Positions 52,118 to 59,830 of a stretch of 59,830 nt of DNA are shown in pieces (positions within the stretch are counted from its first letter, which is position 1; the number at the start of each line of letters is the position of its first letter). This DNA is from Legionella impletisoli (GTDB taxonomy: Bacteria > Pseudomonadota > Gammaproteobacteria > Legionellales > Legionellaceae), in the NCBI RefSeq assembly GCF_900639875.1, contig NZ_CAAAIA010000013.1, positions 1 to 59,830 on the forward strand. The letters run 5' to 3'. Made by a program: the position numbers and the translations under genes. The notes below the pieces were generated by a model. It searched no databases. It was not told the DNA's origin and saw only the letters and a program-made list of their open reading frames with translations.

Positions 52118-53139
52118 AGGCTTTCGTCTTGTTGTGCTTCACTCCAGGCTTCTAATGCAGTTTCTGCCCGTAGGTTATCGATAAAGGTCGCGATTTTAAA
52201 AATAGTTTGGCCTTCATGAATTAACGGATGGCGATTCACCCCCACCACGATGCCATCTTGTTGCGCTTTAACAGGCTCGACTGTATCTGCGCTAAAGGGG
52301 TCGTTAATCAACCCAATGATTTGATTTTTTTGAATGCGCTGGCCTAACTCAACTTGCGATTTAAGCACCCCACTACGATGAGAATAGATCCAATCCTGGT
52401 CTTGAGAAAAAACAGGTTGAAACCCATTGCTTGCTGGATTGTCTTTCACTGAAATCATCTCAAGCGTTTGTAAAACGTTTTTTATGCCATTTAACCCCAG
52501 AGAAATGGCCGATTCATCAAAACGAAGCGCCTCTCCGCCTTGATAAACCAATAAAGGGATATTCAAATGTTCGGTGGTCTGGCGCAATGTGTTGTTTTCG
52601 GTAATCACATTGGTTATGACTGGAGCGGCAAAGCTTTGGGCTAAGGATTTACTTTGAGGATCGGATAAATTGCAATAGACTTGCGGTAAAATATCATGAT
52701 TCAAAGACCCTGTTCTAAGCTCTATACAGTAATTCGCTTTGGACATGATTTCTTTAGTAAACACATGAGCCATCCGTTCTCCATACGTTCCATCTTCCTG
52801 CCCAGGAAAGCAGCGCTCTAAATTGGTATCAAATTTAAGACTTTTAGCATAACTTGCCAAACCAAGCACATTTAAAACAGGGACCACAATAAGCGTTCCG
52901 GCTAAATGCTTAATTTCTTCTGATAACAGCAATTGATTAATAATCTCAAGGCCATTTAATTCCTCGCCTTTGACCGAAGAAAAAATAAGCACACAAGGGC
53001 CCGCTTGTTTTCCATGGACCACTTTGATTGGCATGTAAAAAGAAATACAGGAAAAAAATTCTGGAAGGGGTAAAGCCAAGTTGGCTATTTCACCAGGATG
53101 AATGGTCGCGTCACAAATTTGTAGGTTTGAATTTTTCAT
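52114..53139 (-). CDS. AstE/aspartoacylase-like protein lacking usual zinc ligands
   Basis: The 341-residue protein has the M14 succinylglutamate desuccinylase/aspartoacylase fold: AGPCVLIFSSVKGEELNG, PVLNVLGL, FDTNLERCFPG and a C-terminal beta domain (SHRSGVLKSQVELGQRI ... DGIVVGVNRHPLIHEGQTIF). The normal zinc motif HGDE reads K57-G-E-E60, and the third ligand in D-L-H-T is R142 (ELRTGS). Two of three zinc ligands are lost, so metal-dependent hydrolysis is doubtful; it may bind its ligand as a partner of the MFS transporter. Confidence 0.82.
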   Translation of the reverse strand: MKNSNLQICDATIHPGEIANLALPLPEFFSCISFYMPIKVVHGKQAGPCVLIFSSVKGEELNGLEIINQLLLSEEIKHLAGTLIVVPVLNVLGLASYAKSLKFDTNLERCFPGQEDGTYGERMAHVFTKEIMSKANYCIELRTGSLNHDILPQVYCNLSDPQSKSLAQSFAAPVITNVITENNTLRQTTEHLNIPLLVYQGGEALRFDESAISLGLNGIKNVLQTLEMISVKDNPASNGFQPVFSQDQDWIYSHRSGVLKSQVELGQRIQKNQIIGLINDPFSADTVEPVKAQQDGIVVGVNRHPLIHEGQTIFKIATFIDNLRAETALEAWSEAQQDESL

Positions 53140-53261
53140 AACAAAGAAACGTTTTTTTCAAACTCCATTGGAAATAAAAAAAACAGTTTAACAAATTCTC
53201 TCGCAGGTATCAAAAAAGCGGAGAAGCACGCTGTCTTTCATGTCTAATCCACACCTATGGA

Positions 53262-53650
53262 TGGCCCGAACAAGTCGGGCCAAGTGGGGAAGAAAATAGT
53301 CGGAGCCGGTGAGGAAGAGAATAGTCGGGCCCCGTGGTGAAAGAGAATAGACGGAGCCGTGGGGAGAGAGCAATCAAACCCGGAAGAGAAAAAGAACAAA
53401 GTCAGGCCACGTTGAAAAGATAGAACAAATTGGCTCGCGTGGAAGTATGGGGATTCGTGACCTAGGACAAATCTATGGATGGCCCGAACAAGTCGGGCCA
53501 CGTGGGGAAGAGAATAGTCGGGCCCGGCGGGGAAGAGAATCGTTGGGCCCCGGTGGGGAAGTTGAACCATGTTGCGGTTGAAAAGATGAAGCTAGCCCTC
53601 TCCCCCTCTTTAACTCACCTCCCCCTACCTGGCCCGACTTGTTCGGGCCA
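53262..53650. repeat. Cluster of TGGCCCGA palindromes and a degenerate 30-bp tandem repeat
   Basis: Palindromes TGGCCCGA/TCGGGCCA occur at 53262-53282, 53480-53500 and 53630-53650 (inverted loop). After the first two, a purine-rich unit like GTGGGGAAGAGAATAGTCGG repeats imperfectly every 28-31 bases. Both follow the sequence CTATGGATGGCCC. The gap 53140-53665 holds only this cluster; the open frames inside it are repeat-driven. Confidence 0.8.
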
Positions 53651-53665
53651 TCTATTCACTCTAAG

Positions 53666-53959
53666 TCAACTACAAATACTTGCATACAAGTCCAGCCAGT
53701 TCATATTGAATGCTTCAATTAAATTAATTTTCCATTGCCTAGGCCATTTTTTAAAACGCGCCTCTCGTCGAGCTGCTTCGATATAGGTTTCATGGATTTC
53801 ATAATAAACGAGTAGGTTAAGATTATATTTGGCTGTGAAGCTATTAGGGATAAATTTATTTTTATGCTCCCATATACGTTTCACCAAATCGGATGTTGAA
53901 CCTACGTATAATGTACCATTTCGTTTGTTCGTCAAAATATAAACATAAAACGAAGTCAT
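53666..53959 (-). CDS. GIY-YIG domain endonuclease
   Basis: The 97-residue protein has the complete small GIY-YIG core: YVYILTNKRNGTLYVGSTSD, LVKRIWEHKN (catalytic Arg region) and the Glu helix EAARREARFKKWPRQWK. Such stand-alone nucleases (UvrC-N-like) are common in bacteria, with roles in repair or DNA processing not settled. The gene is framed by palindromes at 53630-53650 and 54270-54290, a context worth noting. Confidence 0.9.
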   Translation of the reverse strand: MTSFYVYILTNKRNGTLYVGSTSDLVKRIWEHKNKFIPNSFTAKYNLNLLVYYEIHETYIEAARREARFKKWPRQWKINLIEAFNMNWLDLYASICS

Positions 53960-54084
53960 CTTGCTTCCTTGTCATTCAGTGTTGGACTCAAACTAAGATT
54001 ATCATTTACAAACAAAGAAATGGAACAATAATGGCTAAGAAATGAGGGGTTAGTGAGTGAAACTAACTCCCTACCTTTTAACTC

Positions 54085-54295
54085 ACCATCCTTACCTGAC
54101 TAACTTGTTCACCCCCTACCTGACTAACTTGTTCACCCCCTACCTGGCCCGACATGCTCACCCTCCTACCTGACCCGACTTGTTCACCCCTACCTGACCC
54201 GACATGCTCACCCCCTACCTGGCCCGACATGCTCACCCCCTACCTGGCCCGACATGCTCACCCCCTACCTGGCCCGACTTGTTCGGGCCATCTTG
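54085..54295. repeat. 25-bp tandem repeat ending in a TGGCCCGA palindrome
   Basis: About eight copies of a unit like CCTACCTGGCCCGACATGCT plus CACCC, period 25-26 bases, with an early, more degenerate part (CCTGACTAACTTGTTCACC). The last copy completes the palindrome TGGCCCGA/TCGGGCCA (54270-54290). The gap 53960-54331 holds this array and no gene. Confidence 0.85.
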
Positions 54296-54331
54296 TCATT
54301 CAATACTGCCTCGACGTTTTAAATAAAAAAT

Positions 54332-55057
54332 CTATTCGCCAAAATATTTATTATATATTTTTAAATATTCGCCATTATATTCCAAAGTCACTAAGCCCTT
54401 ATTAATTTGACTAATCAACGCCTCATTGCCTTTTGGGGCTGCAAAGCCATACCCTGTTCCAAACGGCAGTTTTTCACCAACGAATTTAAGTTGATTGCCA
54501 CTGGCAACAATCCAGTACTGTGCAGCATAGTAATCGATAAGCACCAAATCGACTTGCTTGTTCATTAACCCATCAAGCATATCTGGAAATTGTTGATACT
54601 CCTTGACGGTAATAGTCTTTCCATAGCGATCGTGCAAATAATCACTAATAACCGAGCCTGTGATGGTTGCCACTATTTTGCCTTTTAACTCGGTAAGATC
54701 CTGAAGAGGATTGCTCTTTAGCGTCATGAATTGCAAATAACTGGCTAAGTAGGGGAGGCTAAAGAGCATAAACTGTTCGCGCTCTTTTGTGATGATGATG
54801 GCTGAAGCAGCAAGGTTGATTTCATTTGTCAATAATTTTGGAATAATATCTTTAAACACAGTCGGTTGAATCATACATTCTTGGTCTATCTCTTTACATA
54901 TAGCCATGATTAAATCGATATCAAAACCGGATAATTGACCTTCTTTATCGCCCTGGATTTCAAAAGGCGGGTAAAAAGGGATAGCGCCAATTTTTAAGGG
55001 TTCTGCATGAGCGAATGTCATGCCGAGTAAGAATATGATGGTAAGCAGTTGACGCAT
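54332..55057 (-). CDS. Amino-acid-type ABC transporter substrate-binding protein
   Basis: The ATG at 55057 follows AGGAA and starts a signal peptide (MRQLLTIIFLLGMTFAHA). The 241-residue product is a family-3 solute-binding protein: LKIGAIPFYPPFEIQG, LSGFDIDLIMAICKEI, DLTELKGKIVATITGSV and VDLVLIDYYAAQYW are the usual ligand and hinge segments. It would bind a polar or basic amino acid in the periplasm. No permease or ATPase gene is adjacent, so it is an orphan. An upstream GTG/ATG extension lacks a signal and is rejected. Confidence 0.9.
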   Translation of the reverse strand: MRQLLTIIFLLGMTFAHAEPLKIGAIPFYPPFEIQGDKEGQLSGFDIDLIMAICKEIDQECMIQPTVFKDIIPKLLTNEINLAASAIIITKEREQFMLFSLPYLASYLQFMTLKSNPLQDLTELKGKIVATITGSVISDYLHDRYGKTITVKEYQQFPDMLDGLMNKQVDLVLIDYYAAQYWIVASGNQLKFVGEKLPFGTGYGFAAPKGNEALISQINKGLVTLEYNGEYLKIYNKYFGE

Positions 55058-55188
55058 ACATTTCCTATGATAATCAATCCCTTCATCATTTTTAGTATAC
55101 CCCTGAAATACATTGAAGCAAGTTGCTTTTGAATTATTTGGTCGCAGTTGTGATATGATTAAACCCATTTCATTGTGAGGGTTTAACC

Positions 55189-55830
55189 ATGCGCCACTTT
55201 AACAAGATGGATGAGGCCATTTCTCAATTTGATACGATTTTGCGCACACTCTTTATCCCATCTCATCGCGCACCCGCCCGAGAGAATCCTGGGGATCCAT
55301 ACCCGTCGACCGATTTAACATCGGATCAAAAGCGACATATTGCAGGCTTAATGAGAGTGAATCATGCCGGAGAGGTTTGTGCGCAAGCGCTTTATCAAGG
55401 ACAAGCCTTAACTGCCAAGTTGAATCACGTTCGTGAGCAAATGGCAAAAGCTGCAGAAGAAGAAGTCGATCATTTGGCTTGGTGTGAACAACGCTTAAGT
55501 GAGCTGGATAGTCAGCCCAGTGTTTTAAATCCTGTATGGTATGGTGGCTCGTTACTGATTGGTATGGTGGCAGGGCTTGCGGGAGACCAATGGAGTTTAG
55601 GATTTGTCGCAGAAACAGAACGTCAAGTAAGTGCGCATATCGAACGACATTTGCGACAAATCCCCGTAGAAGATGAGCGAACCATGGCCATTTTAGCTCA
55701 AATGCACGAAGATGAAACTCAGCACGCACACGCAGCAAAACGCGCAGGAGCCGCTGAACTACCCTGGTTTGTTAAGCAATTTATGTCTTACGTATCTAAG
55801 CTCATGACCCGCAGTAGTTATTATGTATAA
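55189..55830 (+). CDS. coq7: Coq7-type demethoxyubiquinone hydroxylase
   Basis: The 213-residue di-iron enzyme catalyses a late ring hydroxylation in ubiquinone synthesis (2-polyprenyl-3-methyl-6-methoxy-1,4-benzoquinol to the 5-hydroxy form). The carboxylate/His ligands are in place: E62 (AGEVCAQ), E92-x2-H95 (EEVDHLAW), E144 (AETERQV), E176-x2-H179 (EDETQHA). It replaces the flavin enzyme UbiF of enterics, as usual in Legionella, Pseudomonas and relatives. The membrane-binding helix is around 118-135. GTGAGGG precedes the ATG. Confidence 0.96.
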   Translation: MRHFNKMDEAISQFDTILRTLFIPSHRAPARENPGDPYPSTDLTSDQKRHIAGLMRVNHAGEVCAQALYQGQALTAKLNHVREQMAKAAEEEVDHLAWCEQRLSELDSQPSVLNPVWYGGSLLIGMVAGLAGDQWSLGFVAETERQVSAHIERHLRQIPVEDERTMAILAQMHEDETQHAHAAKRAGAAELPWFVKQFMSYVSKLMTRSSYYV

Positions 55831-55851
55831 CTCACCCATTTAACGCTAACT

Positions 55852-57243
55852 TTATTTTGCAGGGCATTCATTTGTACGCTCCAATTCACTATTGGTGCGG
55901 CTATAAGCAAAATAAATAAAAATCCCCACCACCATCCAAACCACAAAACGCAACATCGTAAACCAAGGTAGGTTGTAAATTAAATAAGCACAGCAAAGAA
56001 TACCTAAAATGGGCGTATAAGGCATGAGCGGTGTTTTGAAGGGGCGATGTATTTCAGGCCGAGTGTAACGAAGCATTAATACCCCCGAACACACAATGAT
56101 AAACGCAAACAGCGTTCCAATATTAACGAGCTCAGCCAGATCACCAATCGGAACAAATCCCGCAATAACGGCCATACTAACACCACATAATAGAATAATA
56201 CGCATCGGGGTTAATGTTTTGGCATGAATATGAGAAAAAAAGCGTGGTAATAATCCATCGCGCGACATAGCAAAAAATACTCGGCTTAAACCATAAAAAA
56301 GCACCAGCATGACGGTTGTTAACCCAGCGACAGCCCCTACACCGACTAATCCCGCAGCCGTCTTATGCCCGAGAATAAGAAGCGAATGACTGATTGGAGA
56401 AGACACATTTAAAAAAGAATAATGGACAATACCTGTTAATAATCCTGAAACAACGATATATAAGACCGTACAAATTACCAGCGATCCAATAATCCCTATC
56501 GGTAAATCTTTTTGCGGATGAAGGGCTTCTTCGGCAGCTGTCGATACCGCATCAAAACCTACATAAGCAAAAAAGATTAACGACGCCCCTTCCATTACTC
56601 CAGTCCAACCAAAAGGAGCAAAAGGAACCCAATTTTTAACATCCACTTCAGCGCTAGCAATGACAATAAATAAGCCAATTACGAGAAGTTTTACTAGTAC
56701 CATTAAGTTATTAAATCTTGAACTAGACTTAACCCCGACGCTCAATAACCCCGTTAAAATTAGAATAATCCCAATTGACAAGACATTGATCACTCCACCC
56801 TCCAGAGGGCTATGGAGTAAATATCTAGGAATATGAATATGAAGTGCCCTTAATAGATCATTAAAATATCCACTCCAACCAACAGAAACCGCCGATACCG
56901 CAATGGAATATTCCAAAAGCAAATCCCAGCCCACGATCCAGGCAATAAACTCCCCAAAGCCTGCATAAGCATAACCATAAGCACTACCGCACCCACCAAC
57001 AGAAGCCGCCAATTCGGCATAGGATAAGGCTGAAAAAGCACAAGCCAATCCAGCCATTACATAAGAAAACACAATGGCGGGTCCTGTTTGGGTGGCGGCT
57101 ACAATCCCCGTTAAAACAAAAATACCTGCGCCTATAATCGCGCCTACCCCTAAAAACGTTAGGTCGAATGCAGAAAGGCATTTGCGCAAATGGCCCGTGT
57201 TATCTACTTGATTAGAAATATCTTTTTTACGAAACAAGTCCAT
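55852..57243 (-). CDS. APC-family amino acid permease
   Basis: The 463-residue protein with about 12 helices has FLGVGAIIGAGIFVLTG in the first helix (the substrate-carboxylate site of APC permeases) and GASLIFFAYVGFDAVSTAAEE, as in the cationic amino acid transporter (CAT/YfnA) branch. It probably imports arginine/lysine or other amino acids by proton coupling. The Pro-rich loop PLMPYTPILGI near the C-terminus is typical. It is convergent with coq7. Confidence 0.92.
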   Translation of the reverse strand: MDLFRKKDISNQVDNTGHLRKCLSAFDLTFLGVGAIIGAGIFVLTGIVAATQTGPAIVFSYVMAGLACAFSALSYAELAASVGGCGSAYGYAYAGFGEFIAWIVGWDLLLEYSIAVSAVSVGWSGYFNDLLRALHIHIPRYLLHSPLEGGVINVLSIGIILILTGLLSVGVKSSSRFNNLMVLVKLLVIGLFIVIASAEVDVKNWVPFAPFGWTGVMEGASLIFFAYVGFDAVSTAAEEALHPQKDLPIGIIGSLVICTVLYIVVSGLLTGIVHYSFLNVSSPISHSLLILGHKTAAGLVGVGAVAGLTTVMLVLFYGLSRVFFAMSRDGLLPRFFSHIHAKTLTPMRIILLCGVSMAVIAGFVPIGDLAELVNIGTLFAFIIVCSGVLMLRYTRPEIHRPFKTPLMPYTPILGILCCAYLIYNLPWFTMLRFVVWMVVGIFIYFAYSRTNSELERTNECPAK

Positions 57244-57339
57244 GTTAGTATTCCTGTCGTATTTTTTTAAAGTCTTTTATGCGTTTTTACCATGCCAAAT
57301 GTTGATTGGCAAATAGCATCTTTCTCACCTGGATCGTGA

Positions 57340-57894
57340 ATGAGATTTTTCTTTTTGCTGCTTTTTTGTTTAGGAATATCTAGTCCATCTGCGTTTGCCA
57401 ACGAATCTTGTCGAAATTGGGCAGGCTGGTCAAAGCCTACTTGTCAACACATCGCTTCCATTTTTCATGAGGGCGATATGGAAGTGTATTTATCAGGATA
57501 TGCTTGGCATAATCGCTACGTTTACCCCTCACATAAAATTAATTCTTATAATGAAAATTCTTGGGGGGGTGGACTTGGGAAAGGGCGATATGATGAAAAA
57601 GGAAACTGGCAGGGCGTATACGCGTTCGCCTTTCTTGACTCGCATAAAAATGTGGAACCTATCGCAGGGTATGCTTATTTAAAAGTTGCTCATTTAAATC
57701 AAGATGTAAATCTAGGTGCAGGATTAACCGTATTTATTACAGCTCGCTCTGATATGTTCAATAACATGCCCTTTCCTGGCCTACTTCCTTGGATTTCACT
57801 CACTATGAAACGCGTCACGCTTTCAGCAACTTATATTCCTGGAGCAAAAGGCGCTGGTAATGTGCTTTTTATTGTAGGAAAATGGCGTTTGTAA
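57340..57894 (+). CDS. pagP: Lipid A palmitoyltransferase PagP
   Basis: The outer-membrane enzyme moves a palmitate from phospholipids to lipid A. It has a signal peptide (FLLLFCLGISSPSAFA, cleaved about residue 20), an amphipathic N-terminal helix, then an eight-stranded barrel. The catalytic set is H57 (YAWHNRY), D100 and S101 (FLDSHK). NSYNENSWGGGLGKGRYDE is the family signature. The C-terminus is GKWRL instead of Phe. The Legionella homologue (Rcp) helps resist cationic peptides and survive in host cells. Confidence 0.94.
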   Translation: MRFFFLLLFCLGISSPSAFANESCRNWAGWSKPTCQHIASIFHEGDMEVYLSGYAWHNRYVYPSHKINSYNENSWGGGLGKGRYDEKGNWQGVYAFAFLDSHKNVEPIAGYAYLKVAHLNQDVNLGAGLTVFITARSDMFNNMPFPGLLPWISLTMKRVTLSATYIPGAKGAGNVLFIVGKWRL

Positions 57895-57942
57895 CCGAAC
57901 TGTCCAATATCGGATTTCTATGACGAAAAGGAGTGAGTCACC

Positions 57943-58368
57943 ATGAAGTTTAAGTCTCTTTTAACTACCTTAATTGCCAGCTCTGCCATCTCACTATCAG
58001 CGCATGCCATTCCATTGCATAACCCTCTTGTCTGTCCTAAAGCACAAGACATCAAAGCGGAAGGTCTGTTCATGGGCTATCATGTTTTTATGGGACTTTA
58101 TTTTACCGTAAAGCAAAGTCACTACAACACAGAGCATAATTGGTTATTCGGAATTGGCCCTATTGATGCCGACAATGAAGAAGAAGCCTTAAATAAAGGT
58201 CGCGCTTTATTACCAAAACTCTCTGGCAATCCCGTTCCAGGAAAGATCACAAAAAATGAGTGGGGATGCGCGTATACAATCAATCAAGATTATTTAGCGG
58301 TCGCTGTTTTAGCCGATGATGCCCCATCGCCTTTAAAATTAAAGCAATTTTTTAAAGCCCAGGGTTAA
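57943..58368 (+). CDS. Small exported protein (DUF4949-like)
   Basis: The 141-residue protein has a signal peptide (TTLIASSAISLSAHA, to about residue 22). The mature part has two Cys (LVCPKAQDIKAEGL ... EWGCAY), likely a disulfide, and the pattern of small exported proteins frequent in Legionellales (DUF4949-like; not certain). It lies 48 bases after pagP on the same strand with AAAAGGAG upstream and may be co-transcribed. Confidence 0.7.
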   Translation: MKFKSLLTTLIASSAISLSAHAIPLHNPLVCPKAQDIKAEGLFMGYHVFMGLYFTVKQSHYNTEHNWLFGIGPIDADNEEEALNKGRALLPKLSGNPVPGKITKNEWGCAYTINQDYLAVAVLADDAPSPLKLKQFFKAQG

Positions 58369-58384
58369 AACGAAAATACCTATT

Positions 58385-58810
58385 TACTGCGGCTTTGACC
58401 GCAGCATCCATTTAACTTGCTGGCTTCTAGCGTGGTTGCTGTGCTTAAAGCACAGCAGGTAGGGTATAAGCTGGTGCCTGCGCTCACACAACACCTACTT
58501 GCTGCGGCTTTGACCGCAGCATCCATTTAACTTGCTGGCTTCTAGCGTGGTTGCTGTGCTTAAAGCACAGCAGGTAGGGTATAAACTGGTGCCTGCGCTC
58601 ACACAACGTCTACTTGCTGCGGCTTTGACCGCAGCATCCATTTAACTTGCTGGCTTCTAGCGTGGTTGCTGTGCTTAAAGCACAGCAGGTAGGGTATAAG
58701 CTGGTGCCTGCGCTCACACAACACCTACTTGCTGCGGCTTTGACTGCAGCATCCATTTAACTTGCTGGCTTCTGGCATGGATGCTGTGTTTGAAGTACAA
58801 CACGTCGGTA
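58385..58810 (-). repeat. Tandem dual-palindrome repeat array, 115-bp period
   Basis: Four copies start with GGCTTTGACC at 58391, 58506, 58621 and 58736, so the period is exactly 115 bases. Each has palindrome 2 (TGCTGCGG/CCGCAGCA around CTTTGA) and, 60 bases on, palindrome 1 (TGCTGTGCTT/AAGCACAGCA). It is inverted relative to the arrays at 80 and 42790. Copies are almost identical. The gap 58369-58966 contains this array plus a promoter-like A/T-rich stretch. Confidence 0.9.
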
Positions 58811-58966
58811 AAAGAGATGGTTTACAAAAATTAAATATTTTTATCTTGTAGTTCTTTTATAGTCTTGGTTATCCTTTTATTAATGTGCTATGTTCATAAT
58901 ATGTGCCAGAACCCCTTTTGTTGTTCTGACAGGACCAACCAATAACAACAAAACAGGACGTTGACT

Positions 58967-59527
58967 ATGACCGCATTTACAGAACAAGCCAAACGGTACA
59001 CCGCCTATCACCATACCCGTTTAATCTGGTATACGCATCTTATTGGAATACCTTTAATCTTTTTTTCTCTGCTCATTTTATTTGGTTTTTTACATTTAGT
59101 CGTACCGAATCTTTTTGATATTAAATTCTCAGATATCTTAGTGGTAGCCCTTCTAATTTATTATTTTTTCTTAAATTGGAAATTAGCGTTAGTATTAACG
59201 CCGATTTTTATTATCTTGCTTTGGCTATCGGACTTAATCAATTACGCAGGACCCACAGCATTTGCCGTGTGGGCGTTTATCATTATTTTTCTTTTAGGGT
59301 GTGCGTTTCAATTAGCAGGCCATCTCATTGAGGGAAGTCGCCCCGCGTTTTCGAACCATCCGAAAGATTCTTTGGCAGCCCCGATGTTCATTACCGCTGA
59401 ATTGTTTTTTAAAGCAGGAAAAATGAATTCGCTCAAAAAAGAGATTTATGGCGAGACGTTTCCTGAAACACACAAAGAAGAAGTTGAAATAGAGGTTAAA
59501 CCGTCTTCAAAAAATAAAATCGAATAG
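58967..59527 (+). CDS. Mpo1-like (DUF962) membrane protein
   Basis: The ATG at 58967 has AGGACG nine bases upstream; a TTG two codons earlier is less likely. The 186-residue protein has four or five membrane helices. YTAYHHTRLIWYTHLIGIPL and FQLAGHLIEGSRPAF carry the conserved histidines that bind iron in yeast Mpo1, a 2-hydroxy-fatty-acid dioxygenase in alpha-oxidation. The C-terminus is charged (KEEVEIEVKPSSKNKIE). Lipid-related activity in the inner membrane is inferred from the family. Confidence 0.9.
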   Translation: MTAFTEQAKRYTAYHHTRLIWYTHLIGIPLIFFSLLILFGFLHLVVPNLFDIKFSDILVVALLIYYFFLNWKLALVLTPIFIILLWLSDLINYAGPTAFAVWAFIIIFLLGCAFQLAGHLIEGSRPAFSNHPKDSLAAPMFITAELFFKAGKMNSLKKEIYGETFPETHKEEVEIEVKPSSKNKIE

Positions 59528-59549
59528 GTGCATATTCTCACTCAACGCC

Positions 59550-59740
59550 TATTAGCTAAGCCTTTGACCGCAGCATCCATTTAACTTGCTGGCTTCTGGC
59601 ATAGATGCTGTGCTTAAAGCACAGCAAGTAGGGTATAAGTTAGTGCATCCTCTCACTCAACGCCTACTTGCTGCGGCTTTGACCGCAGCATCCATTTAAC
59701 TTGCTGGTTTCTAGCATGGATGCTGTGCTTTAAGCCATAG
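59550..59740 (-). repeat. Tandem dual-palindrome repeat array, right copy
   Basis: Two units with CTTTGACCGCAGCATCC at about 59562 and 59677, period 115, and palindrome 1 at 59608-59628 (TGCTGTGCTT/AAGCACAGCA). The last unit ends in a truncated palindrome near 59727. Sequence and orientation match the array at 58385. The gap 59528-59804 holds only this array. Confidence 0.88.
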
Positions 59741-59804
59741 ATATCTACACAAAAAGAATAATTAGTATTTAATATGGGATTTTAGTAAAAGTGGATAATA
59801 ATAA

Positions 59805-59830
59805 ATGGATTTAGAGTTACGCCATAAAAA
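59805..59830 (+). CDS. Possible start of a gene cut by the window end
   Basis: ATG followed by codons for D-L-E-L-R-H-K. Many LysR-type regulators start MDLELRH, but eight residues are too few to decide. The region upstream is A/T-rich, as a promoter would be. Confidence 0.3.

Noticed and set aside
53188..53570. Overlapping minus-strand frames rich in Pro/Gly
   Set aside because: They are read from palindromes and degenerate repeats, and lack start signals.
54085..54295. CRISPR-like short repeats of 25 bases
   Set aside because: Units are contiguous with no variable spacers, and derive from the TGGCCCGA palindrome.
58810..58966. rRNA or other stable RNA between repeat array and Mpo1-like gene
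   Set aside because: Only A/T-rich, promoter-like sequence is visible.

Overview
The window looks like a piece of a gammaproteobacterial chromosome from the Legionellales (Legionella/Coxiella/Berkiella-type intracellular bacteria). This rests on a PagP homologue, a Coq7-type hydroxylase, an exact PmrA-type tandem box in front of an orphan gene, and a run of effector-like proteins: a degenerate-ankyrin protein with a papain-like Cys/His/Asp site, an HExxH protease of NleD type, and a eukaryotic CDC123-like ATP-grasp protein. Several of these have Glu-rich C-termini of the kind seen in Dot/Icm substrates. Species is not assignable from sequence alone, and no Dot/Icm structural gene lies in the window.

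Layout. 1-3700: end of an unknown gene, tandem repeats, uvrB, and a divergent aspartate-type aminotransferase. 3753-15138: tRNA-Asn(GTT) carrying an 11.3 kb integrative element, bounded by a 46-bp duplication of the tRNA 3' end. It contains a tyrosine integrase, an AlpA-like regulator, a DUF3987 primase-helicase, membrane/secreted unknowns, an HGGxSTG/DUF3800/frameshifted-gene cassette and a secreted SleB-like hydrolase. Paired 10-bp GGGGCACT-type sites lie near both ends and in front of the integrase. A strong promoter and a foldable segment sit after the replication genes. 15300-19200: a REP-associated tyrosine transposase (RAYT) with flanking REPs, a voltage-gated K+ channel, a DUF4236 protein, a secreted protein and an internally deleted RAYT copy. 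19181-26300: topoisomerase IB, a FecR/DUF6600-type surface protein, ChrA transporter, secreted nuclease, Tag glycosylase and a small DUF2188 protein.

26400-45650 is the accessory, effector-like part: Cys-protease/ankyrin protein, S-adenosylhomocysteinase paralogue, orphan with PmrA box, CDC123-like protein, M91-like metalloprotease, FAD oxidoreductase, NTF2-like protein, a 1525-residue protein with basic clusters, a MarR-GNAT fusion, an outer-membrane barrel, and a 654-residue unknown. 45690-59830 returns to metabolic and envelope genes: two MFS transporters (one coupled to a zinc-site-degenerate AstE/AspA-like protein), duplicated small secreted proteins, a GH18 chitinase, GIY-YIG nuclease, amino-acid-binding protein, coq7, an APC permease, pagP and an Mpo1-like membrane protein.

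Three unrelated palindromic repeat families fill much of the intergenic space: (i) about 112-137-bp tandem units carrying two different palindromes, (ii) GCTGGGCT/AGCCCAGC REPs tied to the RAYT, and (iii) TGGCCCGA/TCGGGCCA elements. Together they account for nearly all gene-free stretches longer than 300 bases.
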